A DNA stretch of 64,000 nucleotides from Mycobacteriaceae bacterium (lineage in GTDB: Bacteria; Actinomycetota; Actinomycetes; Mycobacteriales; Mycobacteriaceae). Shown here piece after piece: positions 1-8,247 of the stretch (position 1 is the first letter of the stretch; every line of letters begins with the position of its first letter). The DNA lies in assembly GCA_019245755.1 (NCBI GenBank), contig JAFARC010000001.1, positions 34,932-98,931 on the forward strand. The letters are read 5' to 3'. The position numbers were made by a program, and so were the translations under genes. The notes beneath the pieces are model-generated. The model did not search any database and was not told the origin of the DNA. It was given only the letters and a program-made list of their open reading frames with translations.

Positions 1-752
1 AGCACGCGCAGCGTGGCGCCTTCGGCGGGGATGGGGGTGCCGACGTTGTTGTGCGACACCAGCCTTGCTATCACGGCGCGTTGATAGGGGCCGGGCGGGG
101 CGATCAGCCCGGAGTCGGCAGTCGCGTAGCGGTCGAGGCCGCCGGCGCTGGTCAGGTAGGCGGTGAGGAAGCCGGCGACCGCGGCGAATACCGGCGAGGC
201 GGTCGCCACGGTCACCGGGTAGGCCAGTGCAGCGTCGGCGCCACCGCCGGGCCCGCTGATGCGCGCAGGCGGAGCGGCAGCGCGCACGCCGTAGTCGCTG
301 TAGACGACGGGGAGGCGGTAATAGGCGGCCACGGGTGGCGCGCTGTCATAGGGCCGTTGGCTGACGGCCACGGCCACCGACCATTCCTGGCGGTCGCCGC
401 CCTCGCCGACCAGCGTGGCCGCGGCGACCGCCGGTGCACCGATCACCGCTGCAGGGGTTGTGGGCAGCGTTAGCGGGTCGCGCAATGTCCAGCACTCCTG
501 CAGTGCGCCGCGGGTGGCCTGGGTCGCGGTGAGCCAGCGGCCCACACAGTTCTCGGCGAACGAGCCGACCAGCGCGGCGCGGTTCACCGCGCTGCGCGCC
601 GGGCCGGCCACATCGATCGGGGCACCGAACAGCCAATGGCCGATGGTGGCGATCGCCACCACCGAGCACGAGATCAGCGCCACCGCAACTGCTGAGGCCT
701 TGAGTGCGCTGCGGGTGCGAAGCAGGCGCAGACGCCAGGTTTGGGTGAGCAT
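1..752 (-). CDS. TcpC-like conjugative transfer protein (partial, 3' end outside window)
   Basis: About 250 residues are visible and the reading frame stays open to the left window edge, so the C-terminus is missing. The protein starts MLTQTWRLRLL, has one hydrophobic N-terminal segment (about residues 18-38) and then a soluble Ala/Val/Pro-rich part. This single-TM plus NTF2-like periplasmic layout is that of actinobacterial TcpC (VirB8-like) proteins, which are structural parts of conjugative T4SS. The ATG overlaps the stop of the upstream gene by ATGA, so the two are translationally coupled. Family call rests on architecture, a loose sequence resemblance and the coupling protein and relaxase nearby; another membrane-anchored element protein is possible. 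Confidence 0.6.
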   Translation of the reverse strand, partial: MLTQTWRLRLLRTRSALKASAVAVALISCSVVAIATIGHWLFGAPIDVAGPARSAVNRAALVGSFAENCVGRWLTATQATRGALQECWTLRDPLTLPTTPAAVIGAPAVAAATLVGEGGDRQEWSVAVAVSQRPYDSAPPVAAYYRLPVVYSDYGVRAAAPPARISGPGGGADAALAYPVTVATASPVFAAVAGFLTAYLTSAGGLDRYATADSGLIAPPGPYQRAVIARLVSHNNVGTPIPAEGATLRV

Positions 753-1660
753 CAGTGGGGATCGTGGCCGAGGACCCTCAGCGCGCCGATCGCGAAGGTG
801 GCGTCGGCGGGGTCCTGCGCCTCGGTGGTGGTGGGCAGGGTGATTTCGGGCAGCGGCAGCGTGGATGGTTCCGACGGCGGCGCCGGGTCAGCGGGAGGGC
901 GGCTGGTCTGCAGCACGATCATCGTGATCTTCGAGGCAACGACACCACTTCCTCTCCCGTCGCTGCGCTCGCCCAAGACTCCTCTCCCGTCGCTGCGCTC
1001 AGAGAAGGGAACCGGAACCACGGCTTCGCCATGCACGCTGCCGGTGTCCTGGGTGACGACGGTGGCGGTGGCGTCGTCAAAGATGTACTGCGCCTTGGCC
1101 ACAACCCGGTGCGCCAACCATTGGTCGTGTCCGCCGCCGTCGGTGCCGACCCATCCAGGAACGATCGAGATCGCGGTGACCGACACCGCGCGGCCCAGGT
1201 CAAGTGTGATGACCTGTCCGTCAACGCCGTTGCGCACGCACACGAAGGCCCGGGTGGGGTCGGAACCCGACAGCGCCTGCGCAGCGGTGGATCCAGGTGG
1301 ACAGCTGGCCGAGGCGGTGTAGGGGATCGGGGTGTCCAGCGGTGGTCCGCCCGGGTCGGTCGGCAACGCCGCGGCGGTGACCACACTGACCTGTGCGGCG
1401 GTCTGGAGGCGCGAGGTGGTTACGGGCGGGCCTGAGCGCATCGCCAGCATCGCAACGGTCACGGCGATCGTGACGGTTGCGACGAGCGCGGCCAAGCCGA
1501 TGGCGACAGTCTTGCTCAAGGCGGGTGGCGCCGCTGCGGGCGGCTTCGCTTCGGGCGCGGTAGCGGTGTTGCTCTCCAACGACGTTGGCCGCAAGGTTGT
1601 TCGGTCGAGGTCGACCGGCCCGTCGGCGTCGACACTGGCCAGCCACTCGTCGTCGGTCAT
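752..1660 (-). CDS. Membrane-anchored discoidin-like (F5/8-type) protein of a conjugative element
   Basis: 302 aa from ATG at 1660 (MTDDEWLASVDADG). The frame is open further upstream, but this start fits the divergent gene at 1820 and avoids unlike-coding sequence. There is a short acidic cytoplasmic N-terminus, a TM segment near residues 55-77 (ALSKTVAIGLAALV), then an extracytoplasmic domain with the discoidin-type pattern ITLDLGRAVSVTAISIVPG, compatible with a carbohydrate-binding fold. The stop overlaps the tcpC-like start. A cell-wall glycan contact role during mating would fit but is inference. Odd: two copies of a 20-bp repeat inside the gene give a duplicated ERSDGRG peptide. Confidence 0.6.
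   Translation of the reverse strand: MTDDEWLASVDADGPVDLDRTTLRPTSLESNTATAPEAKPPAAAPPALSKTVAIGLAALVATVTIAVTVAMLAMRSGPPVTTSRLQTAAQVSVVTAAALPTDPGGPPLDTPIPYTASASCPPGSTAAQALSGSDPTRAFVCVRNGVDGQVITLDLGRAVSVTAISIVPGWVGTDGGGHDQWLAHRVVAKAQYIFDDATATVVTQDTGSVHGEAVVPVPFSERSDGRGVLGERSDGRGSGVVASKITMIVLQTSRPPADPAPPSEPSTLPLPEITLPTTTEAQDPADATFAIGALRVLGHDPH
951..1000. repeat. Exact 20-bp direct repeat, 30-bp period, inside a CDS
   Basis: The same 20 bases occur at 951-970 and 981-1000. On the coding (minus) strand each copy encodes ERSDGRG. The core GAGCGCAGCGA also occurs in the non-coding hairpin region near 17,983, so it may be a short dispersed repeat that was captured in frame. Confidence 0.75.
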
Positions 1661-1819
1661 GGCGTTACTGTACGGGCGGTCAAATCGTTGTTCTACGGCC
1701 GTCGCGAAATCGATCGAGACGTGAGTATCGTCAAGCGGTGATCGAAATACTCTGCGCCAACCGGGTTTTGCGCTTCGTTGTCGCGCAGTGCGGCCGTGAC
1801 ACCTACACTGGGTGCGCCC

Positions 1820-2362
1820 ATGCCGGCAGCGGACGATAAGTTCGACGAGATCCGCCGCCGGTGGATCGCGCGGCATCAGCACACATTCGTATTCCAGAAG
1901 CGGCGCGCGGAATTGTTGGCCCGCGACATCCGTGACCGCGTCACCGAACACAGTGGGGCACGCCCCGATCCGGCCGATGATGACGTCATCCATCCGCTCG
2001 TTGTGCGGCCGGTCGAGACGGTGTCCGGTGCGCTGGACTGGGGCGTCGTGGCGGGTGCGGCGGTGCTCGCGCCGCTGGGCTGGGCGATGGGCAGGCTCAT
2101 GTATCAAGTTGTCGTCGGGCTCATTCCGGGCCGGCTGCGGTCCTATCCGGTGGCGGCCTTGGCGTGGGCGGCTGTGCTGGTGGGTCTGCCGTTGCCGCTG
2201 CTGTACACGCCGGGCGAGTCGTTGATAGCCGCGCTGCTGATCCCGTGGCTGCTGGCCCAGCTGCCGGCGGTGTTTCTGGTCGCCGGGGTGTACGGCATCC
2301 TCAACGGCTGGCTGGCCGTCGACGGTGCCCGCGACTGGTGGCCGGGTTCGGGCTCCAGGTAG
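1820..2362 (+). CDS. Integral membrane protein upstream of the coupling protein
   Basis: 180 aa from ATG at 1820 (MPAADDKFDEIRRRW). A charged helical N-terminus of about 65 residues precedes three to four hydrophobic segments (around residues 75-100, 110-130 and 135-165). The stop is 8 bases before the GTG of the coupling protein, and AGGAGG at 2361-2366 lies between them, so the two form an operon. The position next to a TraD-like ATPase suggests a membrane partner of the coupling protein; no family recognised. A TACACT hexamer 10 bases before the ATG could be a -10 box with a nearly leaderless transcript. Divergent from the discoidin gene. Confidence 0.6.
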   Translation: MPAADDKFDEIRRRWIARHQHTFVFQKRRAELLARDIRDRVTEHSGARPDPADDDVIHPLVVRPVETVSGALDWGVVAGAAVLAPLGWAMGRLMYQVVVGLIPGRLRSYPVAALAWAAVLVGLPLPLLYTPGESLIAALLIPWLLAQLPAVFLVAGVYGILNGWLAVDGARDWWPGSGSR

Positions 2363-2370
2363 GAGGGCCG

Positions 2371-3675
2371 GTGCAGCAGGCTGCGACGCCGTATTGCGGG
2401 TTCGCCCGCGACCGCGACGGCCGGCTCTACATTCCGCGCTCCGCGGCGCACGTGATGGTGTCGGCCCCGACCGAGACGGGCAAGACGCGCCGGGTGCTGG
2501 CCCCGACCGCGGTGCTGTGGAGCGGGCCGGCGGTGGTCATCTCCTCCAAGGATGACCTGATGGAGCTGGTGATGCAGCGCCGCGGGGGTCCGCGAGCGCT
2601 CATCGACCTGCGGCCGGATTACTCGGCGGTGTATCCAGACGGCTTGCAGCGGTTCAGCTTCGACCCCACCACGCTGATCACCACCCCGGACCAGGCCGTC
2701 ACCGTGGCCGACACGATCATGCAGATGGCCACCGTCGGGCTGGGGGCCGGCGCCGACCAGGTGTCCGACGGCGGGGTGTGGGAGTCGCAGGCCGAGGGGC
2801 CGCTGGCGGCCATGCTGTACGCCGCGACGCGGGGGCACCGCGGCATCGGGTGGGTGTTGTTGGCGGTGGACAACCTGCGCTTCGACAAGACCCATCCCGG
2901 CACACCCGGCTGGCAGATGGCCGCCGACATAGTCAGCGACATCCCGTTATTCCGAAACGCACTGGAACGCACCCTCGATATGGACCGCCGCCAGCGCGAC
3001 TCCATCGCCATCACCATGCGCAAGGCCGTCACCCCGTGGCTGCGGCTGGCGCTGCGCAAGACCACAGCGCCGGCGTTCGAGGAGTCGTTTCTCGACGATC
3101 CCACCGCGACGCTGTTCGTGCTGGCCCCCGCCGAGGGAACGATCGCCGGGGCCGCCGTCACCCTGGTCGACGCGCTGGTGCGCAGCTGGCGGGCGAAAAC
3201 GTCGCGCCGGCAAATGATTCACCGCCTGTTGGTCGTGCTCGACGAGGCCACCAACACCTGCGCGATGCCCGCGCTGCGTCGCTACATCGGGGAAGGCCGC
3301 GGACTGGGGGTCAACATGGTCATCGCCGTGCAGGCGTCAAGCCAGCTCGACACCGTCTACGGCCGGGAGTACGCCAACGAGCTGCGCGACATCTTCCCGG
3401 CCACACTGATCATGTACGGGGCCGCGGAGATGGGCATGCTGCAGCGCGCCGAGCAGTGGGCAGGGCAGACCACCAAGCGCCAGGAGAGCTTCGACCAAGC
3501 CCGCGGCGGGAAAACACTATCGTCGCAGCTGGTCAGCATGCTTGACTACCGCCGGCTGCTGCCCGAGGACCGCGAGCACGCCCGGCTGCTGCAGCGCGGC
3601 ACCCCCGGGGTGACGACCGAGATCCCGGACTGGTCGGTGTTCGTGGAGCGCTTCGATCGTGCGGTGTCGGCGTGA
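2371..3675 (+). CDS. Type IV coupling protein (VirD4/TraD-like, TraM-recognition ATPase)
   Basis: 434 aa from GTG at 2371, 4 bases after AGGAGG. Walker A is APTETGKT (about residues 33-41) and Walker B is LLVVLDEAT (about 286-294), followed by IGEGRGLGVNMVIAVQASSQL, typical of the TraD/TraG C-terminal region. There are no TM segments in this ORF; the preceding membrane protein may supply the anchor, a split seen in actinobacterial elements. It should couple the relaxosome to the T4SS and pump ssDNA. Family well supported; exact element type unknown. Confidence 0.85.
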   Translation: MQQAATPYCGFARDRDGRLYIPRSAAHVMVSAPTETGKTRRVLAPTAVLWSGPAVVISSKDDLMELVMQRRGGPRALIDLRPDYSAVYPDGLQRFSFDPTTLITTPDQAVTVADTIMQMATVGLGAGADQVSDGGVWESQAEGPLAAMLYAATRGHRGIGWVLLAVDNLRFDKTHPGTPGWQMAADIVSDIPLFRNALERTLDMDRRQRDSIAITMRKAVTPWLRLALRKTTAPAFEESFLDDPTATLFVLAPAEGTIAGAAVTLVDALVRSWRAKTSRRQMIHRLLVVLDEATNTCAMPALRRYIGEGRGLGVNMVIAVQASSQLDTVYGREYANELRDIFPATLIMYGAAEMGMLQRAEQWAGQTTKRQESFDQARGGKTLSSQLVSMLDYRRLLPEDREHARLLQRGTPGVTTEIPDWSVFVERFDRAVSA

Positions 3676-3764
3676 TGCCCGGAGGGCGGCGGTGGCCGTG
3701 GCTGAGCGGGCTGGTGATCGCGCTGGTCGGCGCGACGTGGTTTGTGGTGGTCGTGGTGATGGGT
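3675..3764 (+). pseudogene. Possible N-terminal stub of a signal-anchored protein, coupled to the coupling protein
   Basis: An ATG overlaps the coupling-protein stop (TGATG) and opens with MPGGRRWPWLSGLVIALVGATW then a Val-rich stretch, a convincing signal-anchor. The frame stays open to 4271 but that part runs antisense to the better-supported gene at 3765-4199 and loses protein-like composition. I read it as the start of a conjugation gene (perhaps a cell-wall hydrolase as in related elements) cut off by rearrangement. Low certainty; it could also be a genuine short membrane protein. Confidence 0.3.
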
Positions 3765-4199
3765 TCAGCCGGCGTGGCCGGCCTGGGGGGCCATCGCGGT
3801 CTCGGCGGTGGCCTCCTCGAGCTCATCGACAACCTGCGGCACGGCGACGTGGTGAAGACGTGCGGCGCGGTGGGCGCGGCTAACGCAGTTGCGGACCGCG
3901 CTGTGGTTACCGCCGCGGTAGGCGCATTGCGCGGCGAGCGAAAGCGCCGCGACGAGTTGGCCGCCGTCGTCAAGGTAATTGGCGATGCGCAGCCACAGGC
4001 GTGCGGCGCGCATCTGCTGGCCGTCACCGATCCGGAGCAGCAGTCCGGTCACCTTGGGGTTGGCGGCCACGATTCCCGCGCGCACCGCCAGTCCGCGGCT
4101 GGGCCAAACATCTTCGGCGAGCACGGTGCGGATCTCGGCCAGCGTCGTGATCGTGTTCGACACGAGCGCCGGCGTGGTCGTGGCTGCGTCCGCCGTCAT
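3765..4199 (-). CDS. Hypothetical helical protein
   Basis: 144 aa from ATG at 4199 (MTADAATTTPALVSN). AGGAGG lies 10 bases upstream, which decided this start over in-frame ATGs at 4229 and 4334. The sequence is Ala/Leu/Val/Arg-rich, predicted mostly helical, with no TM segment or signal peptide. No family recognised. It is alone on the minus strand between the coupling protein and the DprA relic, so it is probably element cargo. Confidence 0.5.
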   Translation of the reverse strand: MTADAATTTPALVSNTITTLAEIRTVLAEDVWPSRGLAVRAGIVAANPKVTGLLLRIGDGQQMRAARLWLRIANYLDDGGQLVAALSLAAQCAYRGGNHSAVRNCVSRAHRAARLHHVAVPQVVDELEEATAETAMAPQAGHAG

Positions 4200-4379
4200 A
4201 ACCGCGATGCCTCCTGGTTGGCCCTCCATTTCCTGACTACGCGCGCGCTGATCCCGATCGGCGGGTACTAGCGCTTCCTTAACGCGGTTGGCAGCAACTT
4301 TGACGTCGCCTTGGCGGTTTAGGGTGGCAAGCATGCGCTGCGCCGGTCACGATGAACGGGGGTCGGCGCTGCGCGGGGT

Positions 4380-4500
4380 TTATCGATCGCGTCGAACATC
4401 GCCAGCGGCCTGGCGCGGATCGGGATCTCCGTGATTGCCGGGCTGGCGAGCGGCATCGACACCGCCGCCCATTGGGCCTGCCTGGAGGCGCCCGATCGGA
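4380..4500 (+). pseudogene. Fragment of DprA-like (SLOG/Rossmann) protein
   Basis: The translated frame reads SNIASGLARIGISVIAGLA followed by SGIDTAAH, the nucleotide-binding core of DprA (family pattern SGLAxGIDxAAH). An in-frame stop at 4353 and lack of the rest of the fold on both sides show that only about 40 residues remain. The frame runs without a stop into the ComF-like gene. DprA binds ssDNA and loads RecA in transformation, but this remnant cannot function alone. Confidence 0.6.
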
Positions 4501-4505
4501 CGCCG

Positions 4506-5261
4506 GTGACCGACCCCGCAGCCGAGGCGCGTCGGTCACTGCGGGCCGCCGCCGGTGGTTATCTGCGCAACGCGGTGCGACGGCCCGGGGTGACGTGTGC
4601 GGTGTGCTGCACGCCGGTGGACGGGTTCGAGCGGTGCTGGCGCTGCCAACGCAATGCCGCCAGCCACGGGCTGGCCGATGTCGTGGTGCCGCTGACCTAC
4701 GCGCTCGGTGGCACCCAGTCGGCCACGCTGCTGTGGCATTACAAGGACGATCCGGTCCACAAGGTGCGCCAGCAGCACGCCTTGATCATCAATTGGCTTC
4801 TCTACCTTGCAATGTCTGAGCACGAGCGGTGTATCGGGGTGGCCGCCGGCATGCCGGTGTCGTTGCGCGTCGCGATCCCGTCGATGAGCGGACGCACCGG
4901 GGTGCACCCGTTCACCGCGCTGGCACGGCGGATGAACGCCGTGAATGACTCGGCGGCACTGCTGCCGGCGCCGGGCGCGGTGTGCGATCGCGCCGTGTCC
5001 GGTGACAAGTTCCTGCTGCAGCCGGCGGTACCGCTCGACGGGCAGCACGTGATGGTGCTCGACGACACCTGGACCACCGGGTCCAACGCCCAGTCAGCGG
5101 CGGTGACTCTGCGCCGGGCCGGCGCTGCGCGGGTCAGCGTGATCGTCGTGGGCCGCTGGTTGAGCCCGGGTTATGGCAAAACCGGGCGGTTCATCGAGGA
5201 ATACCTGCAAAACGACTTCGACACCGACCTCTGCCCGGTCACCGGCGGGGCGTGCCCCTAA
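4506..5261 (+). CDS. ComF-like phosphoribosyltransferase with N-terminal zinc-finger cysteines
   Basis: 251 aa if GTG 4506 is used; the frame continues upstream through the DprA relic to about 4356, so the true start is uncertain and no good RBS precedes 4506. The Cys pattern CAVC...CWRC (about residues 35-52) matches the ComF N-terminal zinc finger, and VMVLDDTWTTGSNAQS near residue 185 is the PRPP-binding loop of type I PRTases (VDDxxTTG). ComF works in DNA uptake; in actinobacterial elements DprA and PRTase genes are often neighbours, so both were probably once one module. Substrate unknown. Confidence 0.7.
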   Translation: MTDPAAEARRSLRAAAGGYLRNAVRRPGVTCAVCCTPVDGFERCWRCQRNAASHGLADVVVPLTYALGGTQSATLLWHYKDDPVHKVRQQHALIINWLLYLAMSEHERCIGVAAGMPVSLRVAIPSMSGRTGVHPFTALARRMNAVNDSAALLPAPGAVCDRAVSGDKFLLQPAVPLDGQHVMVLDDTWTTGSNAQSAAVTLRRAGAARVSVIVVGRWLSPGYGKTGRFIEEYLQNDFDTDLCPVTGGACP

Positions 5262-5366
5262 GGCGCTCGGGCGGTGCTGGGCGTGGTGCTGGTTGTTTGT
5301 CGAGGCGGGCCAGTGGGCACGGACACCAGAGACCGAACGAGCCGAACACAGCAGGAGGCCGAGCGA

Positions 5367-6215
5367 ATGAGCACCGTCCCGTCCATCACGCTCAACGATG
5401 GCAACACCATCCCGCAACTGGGTTTCGGGGTTTTCCAGATCGAGCCGGACACGACCGCCACGGCGGTGCGTTCTGCGCTGGAGATCGGGTACCGACACAT
5501 CGACACCGCCGAGATGTACGGCAACGAGAAGGAAGTGGGTCAGGGCGTCCGCGACGCGGGGCTGGACCGCGGCGAGGTGTTCATCACCAGCAAGCTCAAC
5601 AACGGATACCACCTGCCCGACGACGCCCGCCGCGCATTCGACGCCACCCTGAGCGCGCTGGCGTCCGACTACGTCGACCTGTTTCTGATCCACTGGCCGC
5701 TGCCCACGCTCTACGACGGCGACTTCGTGTCCACCTGGAACGTGCTGGAGGAGTTCGCCAAGGACGGGCGCGCGCGCAGCATCGGCGTCTCAAATTTCCA
5801 GCCCGCACATCTGGACCACCTCGCCAAGGGCTCGCAGACTGTGCCCGCGGCCAACCAGATCGAGGTGCACCCCTACCTCACCAACGAGACGGTGCGCGGT
5901 TACTGCCGTGAGCACGGCATCGCGGTCGAGGCCTGGTCGCCGATCGCGCAGGGCAAGGTGCTCGACGACGAGGTGATCGCCGGGATCGCGGAGATGCACG
6001 ACAAGACCCCGGCGCAGATAGTGCTGCGATGGCACATTCAGCGCGGCGACATCGTATTCCCGAAGTCGGTGTCACCCGAGCGGATGAAGTCCAACTTCGA
6101 CATCTTCGACTTCAGCCTCAACGACGACAACATGACCGCGATCACCGGTCTGGATCGCGGCGAGGCGGGCCGCAGGGGCCCCAACCCCGACGAGTTCGAC
6201 TACATCCCGGACTGA
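5367..6215 (+). CDS. Aldo/keto reductase
   Basis: 282 aa from ATG at 5367 with AGGAGG 9 bases upstream. Typical AKR (beta/alpha)8 protein, NADPH-dependent carbonyl reductase. The tetrad is visible: Asp in HIDTAEMYG, Tyr in the same motif, Lys in ITSKLNN, His in FLIHWP. SIGVSNF and the NADPH-binding PKSVSPERMKSN motif near the C-terminus are intact. Length matches the family. It sits between the ComF-like gene and the ABC exporter, so it may be cargo; substrate cannot be told. Confidence 0.88.
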   Translation: MSTVPSITLNDGNTIPQLGFGVFQIEPDTTATAVRSALEIGYRHIDTAEMYGNEKEVGQGVRDAGLDRGEVFITSKLNNGYHLPDDARRAFDATLSALASDYVDLFLIHWPLPTLYDGDFVSTWNVLEEFAKDGRARSIGVSNFQPAHLDHLAKGSQTVPAANQIEVHPYLTNETVRGYCREHGIAVEAWSPIAQGKVLDDEVIAGIAEMHDKTPAQIVLRWHIQRGDIVFPKSVSPERMKSNFDIFDFSLNDDNMTAITGLDRGEAGRRGPNPDEFDYIPD

Positions 6216-6312
6216 GAACACCTGCTGAGGCCGTCGCCGGCCCTATCGAGGCGTTCGCCGGCATAACTTCGCCGCTATTTCGGTTGCCCACCGTGGAAAG
6301 ATCGAACGAGTC

Positions 6313-8247
6313 GTGGATGAACCCTTGAAGCATGGTTTGCGGTCGGCGCCCGCGATTGCGCCGCCACCGGCACGACGGCGACCTGGATCGGATCTGCGGC
6401 GGCTGCTGCCGTACCTGCTGCCCTACCGGGCACGGTGGGTTTCGATGGTCCTGGTCGCCGTCGCCAGCCTGGTGGCCACCGTGGCGATCCCGCTGATGAC
6501 CAAGGCCGTCATCGATGGGCCGGTGCGGCATCAGGACCAGCGTGGGCTGTGGGTGTTTGGCGCAGCCGCGATGGGGGTGGGCGTCTCGGAGGCGCTGCTG
6601 TGGTTCATCCGTCGCTGGCTGATCGCCCGCGGCACCATGGGTGTGGAGGCCGACATCCGCAAGGATCTCTACGCCCGGCTGCAGATCCTGCCGATGTCCT
6701 TCCACGGCCGCTGGCAGTCGGGGCAGCTGCTGTCGCGGGTGATGAACGACCTGTCGACCATCCGCCGGTTCCTGTCGTTCGGCCTGGTTTTTCTGCTGCT
6801 CAACATCATCCAGATCGTGGTGGTGACGGCCATCTTGCTGGCGATGTTCTGGCCCCTCGGTGTGGTGGTGCTGGTGTCGATCGTTCCGATCGCGGCCACC
6901 GTGCTGCACTTCGAGCGGCAGTTCACCCGGCTGTCACGGCAGGCCCAGGACCAGTCCGGCCACGTCGCAACCCATGTCGAGGAAGCCGCGCTGGGCCTGC
7001 GGGTGGTCAAGTCGTTCGGCCGCGAAGATTACAGCTACGCCCGGTTCGACCAGCAAGCCACGACGCTGTACGCCACGCAGGTTCAGAAGGTGTCGGTGTC
7101 GGCGAAGTTCTGGACGCTGCTCGAGGTCATCCCGAACCTCACGTTGATCGTGGTGCTGGGCTTCGGGGCATACGCGGCCGGGCGCGGCCTGGTCACGATG
7201 GGCACCCTGGTCGCGTTCATCACGATGATGCTGTCGCTGGTCTGGCCGATCGCCTCGCTGGGCTTTCTACTGTCGATGACACAGGAATCGATGACCGCCG
7301 CCAACCGCATCGCCGAAATCTTCGACGCGCCACGGGAAATCACCGACGGACCGCAGGCCCAGCCGCCCCGTGGCGGCCGGCTGGAGCTCATCGACGTCGG
7401 CTTCCGATTCCCCGACGCACGTGCCGACGACTGGGCGCTGCGCCACGTCAGCGTCACCGTCGAAGCCGGCGAGACGCTGGCGCTGGTGGGATCCACCGGC
7501 TCGGGCAAGTCGGTGCTGGCCGCGCTGCTGTCACGGCTCTACGACGTCACCGAGGGCGAGATCCGCATCGACGGCCGGGACATCCGCGAGCTGTCGCTGC
7601 CCGCGCTGCGGCAGGCCGTCGCGACGGCCTTCGAGGATCCGACGCTGTTCTCGATGTCGGTGGCAGAGAATGTGCGGCTGGGCCGGCCGGATGCCACCGA
7701 TGAACAGCTCACACAGGCCATCGACGTCGCCGCTGCCCAGTTCGTCTACGACCTGCCGTTCGGCCTCGACACCCGCATCGGCGAGCAGGGCATGAGCCTA
7801 TCCGGGGGGCAGCGCCAGCGGCTGTCGCTGGCGCGGGCGATCCTGGCGGCGCCCAAGGTCCTGGTCCTCGACGACACGCTGTCCGCGCTCGACGTGCACA
7901 CCGAGGCCGCTGTCGAGGAGGCACTGGGCCGGGTGCTGCACTCGGTCACCGGCATCGTCGTCGCACACCGGGCGTCGACCGTGCTGCTCGCCGACAAGGT
8001 GGCCCTGCTCGAGAACGGCACCATCACGCACATCGGAACGCACACCGAACTGCTCGCCGGCGTCGCGCGGTACCGCTATCTGCTGGCCGCCGACGACGAC
8101 CTGGACGACAGCGTCGAGCGGGCCTGCGCGTGGCAGGACGACGAGGACCGCGACATGCTCTGCCAGGCCTACGAGGAGCGGGAGGCGACCGACGCCGCGT
8201 GCACCGATCCGCGCCGCTACGCCACGACGAAAGCCGAAGGGCGATGA
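6313..8247 (+). CDS. ABC exporter half-transporter, subunit with degenerate ATP site
   Basis: 644 aa from GTG 6313. An N-terminal type I exporter TM domain (six hydrophobic segments, residues about 40-330) is followed by an NBD: Walker A GSTGSGKS (~392), signature LSGGQ (~496), Walker B VLVLDDTLSALD (~518), H-loop AHRAST. The catalytic glutamate after Walker B is Asp, and the Q-loop Gln is Glu (AFEDPTLFS), so this NBD cannot be fully active. The next gene overlaps by ATGA; together they form a heterodimeric exporter like TM287/288 or BmrCD. An acidic tail follows the NBD. Substrate unknown, perhaps drug or lipid. Confidence 0.9.
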   Translation: MDEPLKHGLRSAPAIAPPPARRRPGSDLRRLLPYLLPYRARWVSMVLVAVASLVATVAIPLMTKAVIDGPVRHQDQRGLWVFGAAAMGVGVSEALLWFIRRWLIARGTMGVEADIRKDLYARLQILPMSFHGRWQSGQLLSRVMNDLSTIRRFLSFGLVFLLLNIIQIVVVTAILLAMFWPLGVVVLVSIVPIAATVLHFERQFTRLSRQAQDQSGHVATHVEEAALGLRVVKSFGREDYSYARFDQQATTLYATQVQKVSVSAKFWTLLEVIPNLTLIVVLGFGAYAAGRGLVTMGTLVAFITMMLSLVWPIASLGFLLSMTQESMTAANRIAEIFDAPREITDGPQAQPPRGGRLELIDVGFRFPDARADDWALRHVSVTVEAGETLALVGSTGSGKSVLAALLSRLYDVTEGEIRIDGRDIRELSLPALRQAVATAFEDPTLFSMSVAENVRLGRPDATDEQLTQAIDVAAAQFVYDLPFGLDTRIGEQGMSLSGGQRQRLSLARAILAAPKVLVLDDTLSALDVHTEAAVEEALGRVLHSVTGIVVAHRASTVLLADKVALLENGTITHIGTHTELLAGVARYRYLLAADDDLDDSVERACAWQDDEDRDMLCQAYEEREATDAACTDPRRYATTKAEGR

